A stretch of 64,000 nt of DNA from positions 7,815,001-7,879,000 of the forward strand of contig CM060833.1 in assembly GCA_030762175.1 (NCBI GenBank), in the 5' to 3' direction. The stretch's first letter is position 1, and each line of letters opens with the position of its first letter. A program made the translations under genes and the position numbers. This DNA comes from Metallyticus violacea (lineage: Eukaryota > Arthropoda > Insecta > Mantodea > Metallyticidae). Below the pieces are notes generated by a model. It had not been told where the DNA came from. It saw only the letters and a list, made by a program, of their open reading frames with translations, and searched no databases. Positions 31,491 to 46,271 of this stretch are shown piece after piece.

Positions 31491-34400
31491 GTAAGTACAA
31501 GAAACTTTGTTTATGAACTCTTCAAATCAGCTAAATTTATTATCCAATTAAAAACATAAAACTTTTAGAAAATTTGAAAACAGACGTTGCTAAAATTGAT
31601 AAAACTTAAAATATAAAATTTCTGACTTTCATCGATGCCACCATCTTACAAATGCAAAACTACACTTAGAATTTAAAGTTTCATATTGCAAACAATTTTG
31701 TAAAAACATATTGTTAAATATTAGCTTTAAAATTTAAAATGAGACACTTTAAAGAGTTTTTTTAGAAAATGTTAAAATAGATCGCCAAAATTAGTCGTAA
31801 AATATAAATTATCTAGACCAGTTTTTTAACATTTAAAATATTAAAAAAAAAGATAACATATTAATATGTCATCTGTGAGTCAGAAAGTTGGTAACTGTTA
31901 GAGCGTTCATGTAAAATGTGGTAAATATGTATGGTGTAAAACTGCATAAATGTAATATTTCTCATTGCAGGCGATTCTGTAAAAATATTGTTTCATTTTA
32001 GCTTTAAAATTTAAAAAGAAACACTTTTAAAATAAGTCACTTCAAAAATGTTTAGGAAATTTGAAAATAGACATTTATTTATATAAGTTTTCAACAATTT
32101 TATATAACTGTAACAAGCAATTAAAAACTTAAAAGATTTTGAAAAAAAATATGACATCTGTGAAAGTCATAAGACGATTTTTTATGAGATTTTGTGTATA
32201 TATGTATAAATGCACATGCAAAATTACACACTTTTTTTTATTTCTCATTGTAAGCAATTTTGTAAAACATCTCGTTAAACTTTTACTTTTAAATTTGAAA
32301 ACAGAACCTTTTAAAAAGTTTTTAGGTAATTGGAAAATGGACATTACTAAAGCGATTCAACAAATTTAATTTACTATAACTAGTTTTTAAAAATCTAATA
32401 TATTTTGAAAAGTGTAAACTATTAATTTGGCATCTATGAAAGTCAGAAAGTGTCTTTTTAAGGCGACCTTGTGAAATGTGGTGAATATGTATGCCAAATA
32501 ACCAGCAGTTTTGTAAAAAATCTCGTTAAATTTTATCTTTACAATGTAAAACGAGACGCTTTAAAACTGTTTTAGCACATTTGAAGATAGACACTCCTAA
32601 AATTACTCAAAATAAAATTAAAATCTGTGATAGCAGTTTTTAAAAACTTAAAATATTTTAAAAAAGTAAAATACCAATATGGCATGTGAAAAAGCCAGCA
32701 ATTTGGTAATTTTAAAGCGTTTTATTTAAATATGGTTAATATTATATATATTCATGCAAAATTACATAGAAAATTTAAATTATCTCATTGCAAACAATTT
32801 TTAAAAGCATATCGTTAAATTTTAGCTTTAAATTAAAATATAAATTTTAAAATCAGTTCCTTTTAGCATTTTTTGACAATTTTGGAAATAGACAATGGTA
32901 AAATACTCAAGAGTCTAAATCACTCAAACCGATTTTTATAAGCCTAAAATATTTTGAAAAAAGCGAAAGTTTGTAAAAGTCAGAAATTTGATAATTTTAA
33001 GACTTATGTGAAATATGTATTACATATGTATACAAAACTATACAGAAATTTTATAGTTTCTTAACACAGTAAAAACAACTCGTTAAATTTTAGCATGCCA
33101 TTCGCAACTTGACATAAATTGTTCAGTCCTTCAATACAAGACCACTAGTTAAAATTTTCAGACACAAGGCTTTGGCCATCCCTGGGCTATAAATTGTCTT
33201 GTATGTTATTGGTGTAACAGAAATGTTTTCAATTATATTTCTCAGCCCATTGTTGTGGTCTAGTGGTAATCAAGCTTGCCCTGCAGACCCAAGATAGCGG
33301 GTTCAAACCCGGCAAGGGTCGATGGATTTTTTTCGGGCGTTTCGAAAATGAAGTAAGGCCGTGGGACCCCTGTCGTAGAATTCCGGCACGTAAAAGAACC
33401 TCAAGCCTGAAAGAAGAGACCTTTGAATAAACATTATCGACTGTTTCATGTCCTGAATTGAATTGCTGATGATCTGAGATGTTAAAGAGTGTCTTTAAAT
33501 AAAACAAACCAAACCTAATGAATCCCCTCTCAGACATGGCAGTATTGTAGCTGACTTCTGTAGCCGGAGCCGCTACGTTGTTGCAGTGAAAATGGTCATG
33601 AAGTTGATATGGTTATGGCCTTCCATAAGCTCAACAGATTACTTCTATTAGAAATATGTTTAAGGCTGTTTTACAAACTTGGCTTATCAATAACTCTTTT
33701 TATAAACTTGATGAAAATTTTTACTGTGGTAATATTATTAGATTTTGATGTTTGTACACTGGACTATTGCCCATACTATATTGTATTAATTCTGGCAAAT
33801 TTGTTTCTATGTTTGAACTGCCAGATATTACTCCATTGCATTTATTTTTTTGGTTATTTTTGTATTAAAAATGAGCATATTGTGAAATGAGAGCCTATAC
33901 ATATTAGGGTCTAACAAATATTGCCGCCAGAAATTTCTCAATAATGTTTTATATCGGTACTTCAGAAAAAATATTAGACAATCGTAGCAGAAATTTTTCA
34001 GAAATAAGAAAATAATTAAAAGAAGGTAGAATAGTATGAAACATTCACAAAAAACCCTTCCCAATATGTTTGATTACTCACAATTATAAATTCTATAAAC
34101 TTAGACCTTTTCTGACGGTAACCTACAATAAAAAGCATTTTGCTATGAACTCGAGCTCTACTAATAACTATCGCATACCATATTCGATATACATTGCCAC
34201 ATATGTCCCTACCGCTCGCAAGGGAATTTGCATCTCGGCAGATGGACGTGCCATAGCCGGTCGCGCCTGTGCTTTAACTTCGCTTCTTAAAACCTTATGT
34301 TATAGCAAATGCTGGAAATGTCCTCCTCCAGTTAAACGGACATTGTACTGGGTAAACACATTCCGAATGACACGATTTAATGTTTCTGGTTTTATTTCGT

Positions 34401-37400
34401 ATGTTTTCCTTAAGTTCTTCAAATGTGTGAGCATTTGTTTTTTACTCTTTGTCCTTCAGGCTACCCTACAAATAAAAATCACAGACTGTTAGATCTGGGG
34501 AGTAAGCGGCTCATATACCAGCATCAATTACTCTATCTTCAAACACTTCCCTAATTTTACTCTGGACTCCTCTGCTGTATGAGTAGTGGCGGAATCTTGT
34601 TGAAACTACCCATACAATTTCCCTTCTTTTGTCAATGGATTACAAAATGGGGCCAGAATGTCATTTCGGTACATCTTTTCATTTACTCTCTGCTCGTAAA
34701 AATATCGGACTGATTGTGCGCCTTGAGCTAATCGCATACCAAACTCCAATTTTCTAATCATTAAGAGAGATTTCTTGTATACAATTTGGTTTTTTTCAGA
34801 ACGCCAATAGCGTGTTGAGAGTGTTCACCACGCCTCGTCTGAAAAGAGCACAACCACTCTTCAGTCACTGATGAAAGAAACCACTTACAATAACGCACAC
34901 GTGCTACGGGATCAACTTGTCGTAGACAATGGACAGGTGGCACTTGTAAGGTTTTAGTTTTAACAATTTTGTTGCTGTAAGTGTAGAAAACACCGAAACG
35001 CCAACTTCGTGCTAATATTCGGCAGTGATTTTGTTGGCGAACGTTCAAGATTTGCGCCGATTGCGTCTAAATTGCTTTTGTACATCTGTATGTATGTTTG
35101 TTGTTATTTACTGAACCAGTAGCATCAAATTCATTCACAAGATCATGAATTGCAGTTCTGGAAGGAGGCAATTGTCCTGGGAACTACCGGATAAATTCCT
35201 CATGAACGCGACGACCTGATACATATTTATAAAAACATTTACAGAAAATGTTCTCTAAAGTCGGCTGTCTTGTCATCTTCGCGAACGAATATGAGATACA
35301 CTAGTGACTGCTCGGCAGGCAGGTAGGCAGGATTTGTCGTTACAAGCTGGGCTGAAAGCACTAGGAACCTCCTGCTGCAATGGAATCATGGAATCTCCGA
35401 GGACTGGCCAGTCCCGAGAAACAGCGGGGAAGCCGCTGTGATATGGATAGTTATAGCTAGATAATAAGACTCCACAAGCAGTGGCACGATAGCTCAGGCG
35501 GTTAGAGCGTCATGTTATATTTGTGAAGATAGTGGCTTCGAATGCTACCATCCCGATGCTTTGTTTTTTCAACTGGATAAAGGAGGTTTGGCACAATTAC
35601 AATGATTTGCTCGGTAACACAGTATCACGCACAGAATTGTGTATAAATTGATGTTGAACATTTTTTTCTGCTGCAATCAAAGGAGTTTTGCCAGCATGAC
35701 AGTGATTTATCCGCCCCTATCAATTTATAATTACGAAAAGGAGGCGAGCTTAGGCCGTCAAACCTAATATTTTAACCGCATACCAATGCACTAATAATTT
35801 ATGTTTCACGATATAACACATAGGTTACATTATTTTTAACAAATAAAAAAATACATTCAACATGAAGAAAGGGGACGAAATCCGGTCTTGGTGGAGATGC
35901 AAAACCCCGTCTAAACGGTAGGGACATATTCTGGAATCCAGGTATTTAGTCTATAACATTTTAAAAATATTTGTTTCAGGAAACTGAAACAAAAATATGT
36001 AAAACGTATTTAGCTAAATTAATATTATATTACAAATTACCGTAAGATTTCATACCTCAGGAAATTTTTTGCAGGTTACGGAAATCGACGTAAGGACTTC
36101 AGAGTGAAAGCCCCACAGCGCTGGTTAGAAATGGCATTGGCAGTTGACAACACTGTTATACAGTTTCACGGTGCAGACCGAGTGCAACAATATGTACTTG
36201 CTCTGATGAATATTGTAAGTCATTCATTGCTATTATTTATAACATATTACTAGATAGCTTCCAACGAACAGCAAGAAAAACTCACTGTTACATGTCTCAT
36301 AGAAACATAGTGTATCCTTGGCCAGATGCCCACCATGTTTTTCCTAACCGCTTTATCAGATGGGCTGCATTCTCACTATATTAAATTATCCAGTGAACTG
36401 TGAACCAACTTGCGGTGTTTTTCCACTGAGCGTGGGCATGCGTATTTCCTGCCTGTGACTGGAACAAGCTTATGGCTGTCAATGCTGATTTAATACGTGT
36501 TAACTAGTCAGTTCGTCCCAAGTATAAAAGTTCCTCTTTATAATAAATTTCAGACCAAGAGTAAGCGAATAATCACTAAACCATCTCGCCATCGTTTGGA
36601 GAATTTCCCCCAAAATGATTTAAATAATAGTCTTCTGCATCTGGCACAGTGCAGAATTGTGAACCAGGGAAATCTGTAACATGTCTGTCAGTCTATCTGT
36701 CTTCCCTAACAATGATGACAGCTTTGTCCACCTTGGTCTCTTTCACTCCAGTGGGTTGAAGTACCTAGACCGCCTTCCTTTGTTGTTGAAACACAGCCCT
36801 TCTTAATCCCTTTGAACCACCGAGCGATTGTAGCAGCACATCATTGCCTTGTGCTTCCACGTCGGATTTCTGCAGACGGAAGCAAAATTTCAGAGCAATG
36901 TACTCTTCGTTACGAAGCGACTAGCAAACACACGTTCTTTGCTGGCGCCCTGTACTAAAGAGCTTGAGCAAGCGCTTCCATATTGTCAATCGCCATATCT
37001 CCATTATATGATGAGAAAAAAAGTTTTCAATCTTTATTGACTAGCCCTCGAAGTTAAGGAAAATGTAGTATGGCTGTGTCGGGGCGCCACTCTACGATAT
37101 CCGTCGGTCCTGGTGGTGCAGTAGTTACCATACTTGCCTCCTATACTCAAGATCGCGAGTTCAAACCTGGCCAGGACCGATGGATTTTTTACGGCATAAA
37201 AATCGTAAGTATGGCTTCCTTCGGAAGGGAAGTAAAGCCGTGGGTCCCATGTCGTACATTTACGGCACGAAAAAGAACCTCAAGGCTGAAAGAGAGGCCT
37301 CTGAGCAAAATTTGTCGGCCGTTTCACGCCCTGAGTTGAATGGGACGCTGATGACCTGAGATGTTAAAGAGCGTCTGTAAATAAATCAATCAAAAAAAAA

Positions 37401-40400
37401 AAATATCTACGATATCCGAAGACCGTTCTCGCCTATAGGCAAAACACTGCAAGTTGGTTCATAGGTAATTTGGCCATCCTGTACATGACAAGTGTAATAG
37501 TAACAAGTCATTCTAAAGTATGGTATTGTAACTTTCTGATCTACAAAATAACACATTACACTTGTACAGTATTAGCATTTGAGACGTTCATATGAATAAT
37601 ATGGAAGAATAGCTGATTGAAATATGGTGTCATTTTTTAATGTACAGAATGAATTATTTTCTTGGAGTAATGATGACCATTTTAATACTTTATTACGAGT
37701 GTGTTTTGTTTCATCACTGTACAGCACTTCTCTTCATCTATTTGTAAGAAAGTGTTACATGAACTGCGCATCTATTTGAAAAAAAAATGTTACAAAAATA
37801 TTGCTTACCAACAGTTATGTCACTTAAAAAAAGTTTCCGCCATTGTTGAAATTTACCAGGCTTATCAATCCGCCCTAGTAATCAAAATTATTGATTCTGT
37901 GTCGTAGATTTACGGCAAGTTAAAGAACCTCAAGCCTGAAAGAAGAGGCCTCTGAGCAAAATTTGTCCGCCGTTTCATGCCCTGAATTGAATGGAACGCT
38001 GATGAGTGTCTCTAAATAAATTAAAACATCTTTAAATATAAATATTTTATTTTATTTGAATATTTTCAGTCGGCAGCCATTCCAGAGAATTCAAAAAGAA
38101 TTCCACAACATTTCAAGCTATTTACTTTGTATATTCATTACTACCAACATTATTGCTATCGACTTCTGTTGAGCAGTGACAATACTGTGAAATTACATAT
38201 TACTTGAGGGGGGAAAACATTGTATAAAACAGCAGAGTAAATCGCTTTTATTAATTCCTAGAAATAATCTCTATGGGCAGTAGCATGCACTCGTGAATAA
38301 ACCCCAATTTAGTCTTTTGATCATGGATAAGTTATTGACAATTTACATTTTTATAAGTGTTTTTGTTTTATTTGCCAAAATTATTAAAAATGGTTCCAAC
38401 AGAAATAAAAAGTTTATTTTAAAAGAGAATGAGGGAAGGAAAGAAAGTATTTTGTAATTCGTTTACTCATTCACAGTGTTAAAATTTAAATAAATAAAAA
38501 ATATATAATTAACTATAGTACGAGGGTAAGTCCGTAAGTTTCCGGCCTAACTATTTTCTAGGTATGATAAACACAAAACTACATTTCTCTTTTTAATATA
38601 GTTGCCCTGTATTGCAATACACTTTTCATATCTTTGAATTAATATTTCAACCCCCCCCCCCAAAAATAGTCAGAAGTCTTGTCTGCAAAATGGGCATAAA
38701 CAGCATCCATCACTTCTTCGTCACACTTAAATTTCTTCCTCGAAAGACCTTCTTGAATTCTGAGAAGAGGAAATAGTCACTGGAAGCTAGATCTGGGATG
38801 TAGGGTGGATGGTCGATTTCTTTGAAACCACATTTCTTCACAATTTACTTTGCAACAAGAGCTGTGTAAGCAGGCGCGTTGTCGTGAAGAAGGCGCACAC
38901 TATCACTCAGCTTTCCTCAGCTTTTCTCTTTGATGGAAGCACGTAGTCTGTGCAGTAGACCAGCATAGTACTCCCCATTTACTGTAGTATATCTTTCCTT
39001 GAAGTCAATGAAGAGTATTCCTTCACAGCCCCAAAAGATTATGTTCATGATCTTTTTGGTTGACTGAGTGACCTTGGCCTTTAGAGACGGTGCTTCGCCA
39101 GGTTTACGCCTGCCACTCGATTGATACTCTTTTGGATAAGGGATCATATTAGAGGACCACAGTTTCATCTCCTGTAACAATGGTTAACAGAGCTTCTGTA
39201 TTGTTGCTACTGCAGAGCTCCAAAAATTCCTGATAACAGATGACTCGTTGCTGCTTTTGGACTGAGGAAAGAAGTCCAGGCGCCCATCTTGCACTAACCT
39301 TATTCATGTTTAAATATTCATGGATAATTCGAAGGACTCCAAGGGCCGACCTGCACGCTCTTCGCCTACAATGCTTTCTCGACCCACTGAAAAAAGTTTG
39401 GCCCATTCTTTTACGGTATAATATGAGAGGGGTGTTTCCCCCATATATACCGTCCAAATGCTATTTACTTTCATTTGGAGTAAGTACTTCTTTTGTGAAG
39501 AGCTTTATAACGGCTCTATACTCCATTTTTAATATGCCATTATCTTCTACACATAGCCTTCTTTATGTAACTATATCTGAACAACTGAACAGAGCGGTGC
39601 GGAATTAGAGCTACAATTATTTACTTAACAGATAAGGTATGGCATCAGATAAGACTTTTGTGAAGGCGATAATCCTTATCGGCGAGGCCGGAAACTTATG
39701 GACCTACCCTCGTAACTAGTAGGTAAATAAATAAACAAAAGATCTTAATTTATTCACTGATTATTCATTAGTTCAGATATATCAAGACTTTTTATTTAAA
39801 ACGTGTCCTGTTTATTAGATAATTTTGAAGTGTGTATATGATCTAGAAGCAAAAATTCGTACTAAAAATGTATTTTCTCTCACGTTTCACGAACGGTTAT
39901 AAGACAAGAAGAAATTAATGGTGATAACGCTAAGTGTTATTTAATATCTTTTGAAGAGTTGCTTAAATTCAAATATATAGTTTTGGGGCGACTTTCAACT
40001 TTTTCACTGTGGACGGAGATGTTTCAAAGTATTAACTCTTGTTGGAACAGAATTTGATGTGCACAGTCCATCATGGCGGTTATTGCCGAGCCATTTTCCT
40101 TAAGGCTAAGGGCGAGTTTAGCATTAATTAATTGCTGGAGCAACTTGCTCTGAAAGCAATTAGCGAACAACCCCTTCGGGTGCCTTGTTTGCTTCCCATT
40201 ACCGACATAGACTAGTGATGCCACAGTTCTGCGGAAAGAATGTCGAATTCTTAAAAAGAGAGAAGTACTTTTGAGTACCGCAAATTTGCTTACAGAAAGC
40301 AACTTTTCCAGTTTTGCGTGAGAATATTTTATTGCGAGAAATTATTAAGATACGGGCGCTGTTCAATAAATAAATGATCATACCTTTTTTTTTTTACAAC

Positions 40401-43400
40401 AAACCTTTACTCATTCTCGCAATTTTGATGATATTTTTCACTATATCAAAGTTGGATGCAAGCCTTTAAAGGCATGCTGGAAACATTTGTCGACAGGTTT
40501 CAGAATCGCCTCTGCACATTCGCCGCTGCTTCTGATAATAGACAATGGCTGTCACGAAGATGTTTCTTCGTTTTGGGTAAAAGGAAACACTCACACGGAC
40601 TCCAGGGACAGTAAGGTACTCTTCATATAATAAAAAGTCCGTCACTTAGGTTGCATAAACTAAGCGAATGCCTCAGCAATTGAATTTTGAAGGGTATTAA
40701 CAGAGCGCTAGAGCAAAGAAGTTACGCATTGATTTTACAGAAACTGGGAGGAAGCGGTGACTTTGTGTCTACCACCAGGAGCCCACAATTTAAAACGCTC
40801 ACCTCTGACCATTTCCCTTCCCTTGTAGAAGACGGGCCAAGGCAGTTAATTAAGAGTCATGTTTTTTTCAGAGCCTTTCAGAATGTAGCGATAGAAATTG
40901 TCTTGTCTTACTGCACCAATATTTTGCCTACAGCCAATAGTAATCTAGGATTTAACAGCAGACAAATGCACAGCTGTGGGAGAATTAACAGTGTTATTGT
41001 TGGGATATCGAATAACGTCATATCAAAAGTTTTCCGCCTCTTTTGATACCAGCTGGATATACATGAGGTGGCAATAATAGTTGCTGTCTTCACGACAATG
41101 CTTTTGTCAAAAATAAAACATAAGCATTGTTATAAATTATGTGTTAATTTGCTCCCTTTTTGTTGAGAGAAAATTAAATATTACATTGAATGCGTCAGTA
41201 CTCTCAAGGCTGACAATAGGCTGCACTTTGGTTTTATTCAGTAACCTATTCTCTAAAAGAGAAATAAAAATATGTGAGCATTGTTTCATTCCGTTTACTG
41301 CGCTGTTTTAGGTGAGTGCAATCTATAAGGATCCATCCCTGGATTCGAACCTACAGCTCGTCATTGTGAGACTTATATTCTACGAGGATGAACACACTGG
41401 TCAAGTAAGTATTTCACAATGTACAGATATTTTATTTACGAAACAAAGAACTTATTTTCATTACCTAAAGCAGTTTCTCTAGAGTGCATTTCAAACAGGC
41501 ATTCACGCACACAGAGAGGGTCCTTTTAACGTAACTGAACTATGCCAAAAATGAATTCCTTCTACTACTGGTGAAGGGTCTATGACATGGAATGTAAAAA
41601 TTAATGGAAATGTCATTTAGTCTATGTATAATATAAATTAAAAATGATGTAACATTATTAACAATTAACGATTAACAAATCTGTGACTTTTTCTAAGTGT
41701 CTTATCTTTTCTGCTTTTATAGTCACGCGTGTGTGTGTGTACAAAGGGTGTCAAAAATATGTACACACTTCAAGCAAAGAAAAAACTATGTTAACATAAC
41801 AAAACGGAATTCGCACAAACAGAAAATAATGAGCACTAATCATCTTAGACTTTTACAGTTACAACAGTTGCTCAAAATGCCCACCATAGGCGTCGATACA
41901 CTTCTGAGTACGTTGAACTACTGATTGAGTAAAGTTTGCGAAAGTGTCCTCAGCACATGCCGTTTCAATTTCTTCCCGAAGTGCTGTCACTGTAGCTGGT
42001 TTTCTACGGTATACAACATCCTTAAGAGTTCCCCATAGGTAGAAGTCCAACGGCGGTTCTGTTCTGTACACACGTCTGCATTGCCTTTGAACTTCAACAA
42101 CATTCTCGGTTTTCATGGCGTTACAGGATTCCAAGCAGATCATTTTCAGTGCATTTGAGACTTGGGGCAACATCTTGTGATGTATTATCTGGCAGTGACA
42201 GTTTTTTTTTGTCCCTGAAACGGAACTGTCACAATATACACACTGGCTAAGAAGAAGGAACAGATCATCTTCTTGCCAACACTTCTCGTTCGCCTGGATT
42301 AAATGGAGAACCTCTTCTAGAAAGACCCATACTGATGGTTATTGCTTAGTTATGACATTAAATACATATTTAGCTTTCTCCATACATTTTTTTCAAACAA
42401 TCCATTGTTCATCTGTAAGGTAGTGGGGGACCCAACGCTAGCAGAGCTTCCTGACGTGATATTTCTCTTTGAGAATTGTTTTCACTGCTGCCGATGTTCA
42501 AGACTTTATGAATATGACAATATGCCCAGCGACCATCCACCCGCAACATACTCTCTGCTTTCATCACCTTTTAATTCATTGCTGCTGTTGTGGGCGGTCT
42601 TCATCTTCTAAAATCTGCAACGCACTATTTAATGCCCCTTTCAAGGCATTCTCTCTGCCCTAAAGCGACTTTAAAGGCGTAGTAAATCCTAGCGCGGAAA
42701 TGTCCTCGCCTGAGATCCATCCTAGCGTCTGGCGTAGGAACTTCCGCGTACACATACACAGAAGTTTTTCAGCGCGCTTATACTTGCACTTGTTACTATC
42801 TAAACTTCAATCTAAAACTAGGAAAACCTGCACTGGCTTGTCACACTCATTATTGTCCATTCTCAAAACCTTCAGAGTGACCTCCTAGAACTATAGAGAC
42901 TGTATCTGTTCTAATACTAAAGCGGATTTTCAGAAGCGATATGAAAGGGAACTTGATAGTAAGGAAACCATTGCTAAAAAGAGAAAACACTCTAATGGAC
43001 ACCTGTTGAGTCTACGTACTTTTAACATATGAATCCAAAAATCAGTTTTCGCTGGTGTAAGGTAGAGACTGTCCTGCTAATTGTGAAATATAATAGGGCG
43101 TCCATTACGCTTTGAAGACGTTTCTCTGAAAATAAAGTTGGGGATATTTTGAAAAATGAATGAAATGTGAATCAAACACTGTATAATAAAATTCTTTAGT
43201 AATGCAATCATCTAGTGGGGAAGGTTTTCACCCTGCAGCAAGATAACACTTCTAAACACTGTTGTACATTGCACCTATAGAAAAGCAGAGGGAGACGAAG
43301 AATATGATTTGTCTATCCCAAAGTGCCAACATAAAATTGTTACGGAATAAAGTGAATAGAGGTATGTAGGAAGCGCAGACCAACAAGCATGATCAGAACA

Positions 43401-46220
43401 CCCTTGAAAACTTAAAACCAAATAACTAAAGTTTGATAGGTATTTATTAAAACCTATATGGAAACTTTTACGAAAATAAATGCTCATTTTTACTTCGCCT
43501 ACATCACTGTATTTTTAACCTCATATAAACATCGATTTATGTTTTCCTCTTGTGGATATCAAGAAATTATATGGTGGTTTGAAATTGCTAATAGTGAAAA
43601 AATATTTTCCCTCCAATTACATTAAAGTGCTTGATATAAAATTTATGAAGAAATTTCTTTCGGTCTTTTTGAAACTAATTTTAAATTATTTTCATTATGA
43701 GTTATTCTTGTCTGCACCAATTTATTATTATAAAATGAACTAAAATACATTACAATCGCGGTAGTAATTGTGCTGCCTTAGCAGTGGGTCACAGTTCGAT
43801 ATCCGTATGGGGCAGTTTTTTTTTTTTTTTCCTGCATGTCTTAAGGTAAAGGCTGATTAACTTCGGCCAGAAAGCTCCCTGAACTCATTCGGTCCAAATA
43901 CTATGTCTCATCCATCCGGCAATTTCTCTTGGAATAACGTAACAGCACCTTCCAGGCAACCTAACCACAGAAGTCGGTTACACTCTCGCTAGACTGGATG
44001 AGCATTCCATAAGTCTGAGGACAGTATTGGCATTGAAAAAAATAACTAACAATTTTGTTGAAATATCCAAATCACCGTTTTTTCAGCAGTTGGAAAATAA
44101 AACATTTTGAGGGAAGGTTAATATCTTTTAAAGGGGGAATTAAAAATATAAAATATTTGTGGTTACCTAAAATCTTCAGAATCCGTCTACTTAACAATAA
44201 AATTATGCATTTAATGGCTACACTACAAGCGTGTTTTAATTTAACTAAACGTCTCCCAGAGTGGAGTGTATGTAAAATGCTCATATAGCGAAATGTGCGT
44301 TTGTGCAGGTGCGTGAGGGTAACTCCAAAAGATCTCTGGAGAACGTGAACCGTTGGAACGAGAAGCTGCTGAAAGGAGAACGTGACCCTCACGATGTGGC
44401 GGTGTGGCTTACGAGGGCCGACCTGGGGGGCCCCTCCGGCTACGCGCCAGTCTCAGGGGCCTGTGATCCCGCACGGAGCTGCACTCTCAACAGAGACGAA
44501 GGTCTTTCTAGTGCCTTCATCATCGCCCATGAAGTGGCTCACGTGTAAGTTGATTCCATGGCGATCTGTCTACAGCTTATAGAAGAGATAAAAATAAAAT
44601 AAAATAAAATCTGCAATACTCCGTCCCGGCCCCTTGTCATCCATTCCGGTACATTTACCGCCACGGGTGGCCGAGGTCGTTCAGGCATGAAATCGTGAGC
44701 GGGAGGTCTGCGGTTCGAATCCCGCCAGGACCGTCCTCCCTGACTGGGGTTTTTTCCATGTTTTCCTCAGTCTTCATAACTGGCAAATGCCGGGGAGGTA
44801 CTTAAACTTAGGCCTGGAACGTTTCCTTCCTTAAAAAAAAAATATCCTTTCCCAATTCATCATTTCATCTCATGTATCATCAGTTTTCACCGCCTGTGGT
44901 GCCTCAGTAGTAAAAACGGGCGTTAAACACTACTCAAAAAAAAAACCGGTACATTTTCAAATTTTATCGTTTATTAAATTTCTTCTCCCACGATACAGAA
45001 TATTTCTACAGATTAAATGTATAATTATATAAACAAATCAAAGATATAACCTTAATTACACATTTCAGTACTAAAACAAAATTACAATTCTACTGGAAGC
45101 CAGTATACATAACAATAACGCTATCTACCTACACTAAAACGGCAAAGTAACCAGCACTTTCCTCACCCTAACTATCTAAACATATATCTACCAGCTCACT
45201 TAATCTTCTACTATATACTTCTACTATTCTATCACCTCTATTTTTTCTTCTTCTTCATCGCTGTTCTCTGCTCTATTTTCTGCTACCACCTGTTTTTTAT
45301 TTGACTCTTTCGTTTCTCTTCTCCTTCTTCTATACTCGTCCAAAGTTCCTCTTGCAATTTGCATAATCTTTCGTTTTTATCACTTATAGGTAAAAATCTT
45401 CTCCTTCCTCGCCATTCTCTTCTTCCGGTTGTAGTACAAAAATATTTCCGCCTATTAAAGTTTAAATATCTTCCTCTCCTTTATCACTCCCTTCTTCCTC
45501 ATCATCTTCTCCTCTACCATTCTCTTCCTGTTGATTAATAAAGGTTGCCTTGTACATTTTCTATTCTTGTTAAGTTATTTGTGTTTTGGGATTGTTTTTG
45601 TATATCTATGCGTTCTTATCTATTACTTCTTCGTTAATTCTTACTATCACCTCTTCCCGTGCTAGATTACTCATTTTCAATGCAGCCTGTTCAAGGCCCT
45701 TATTTCTGAGTATATGAAGCCACTTAAAATTTCTCTTTCTTCTCTCACTTGTTCTAGATAGCGTGTACATTTAAATAATACTTGCTCAAGGTTATCCTGT
45801 GTTTTACACAGTCTGCATATATCGTCCTGTGTTGTTAATTTTTTTTCCAGTAAGTTCTGTAAGGTCTATGGACTGTAAGGTAACGTAACATGCCTTTGGC
45901 AAGTTGTATTAATTTTAGCTTTAATCTCTCAAAGATGTTGTCGGTTCTGGTGGTGTAGTGGTTACCATACTTGCCTCCTACACCCAAGATCGCGGGTTCG
46001 AACCCGGCCAGGACCGATGGATTTTTCCGGGCGTAAAAATCCTAAGTATGGCTTCCTTCGGAAGGGAAGTAAAGCCGTGGGTCCCGTGTCGTACATTTAC
46101 GGCACAATAAAGAACCTCAAGCCTGAAACAGAGGCCTCTGAGCAAACTTTGTCGGCCGTTTCACGCCCTGAGTTAAATGGGACGCTGATGACCTGAGATG
46201 TTAAAGAGCGTCCGTAAATA

Positions 46221-46271
<51 letters not shown>

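Noticed and set aside
35481..35560. Functional tRNA gene
   Set aside because: A- and B-box-like blocks are present but the stems do not pair well. Listed only as a tRNA-like head.
40355..40615. Mariner-like 3' end
   Set aside because: Only a weak edge similarity and a few residues. Too degraded to support a call.
43200..43330. [13 protein letters not shown] transposase motif
   Set aside because: A single short motif in one frame without any flanking transposase sequence.
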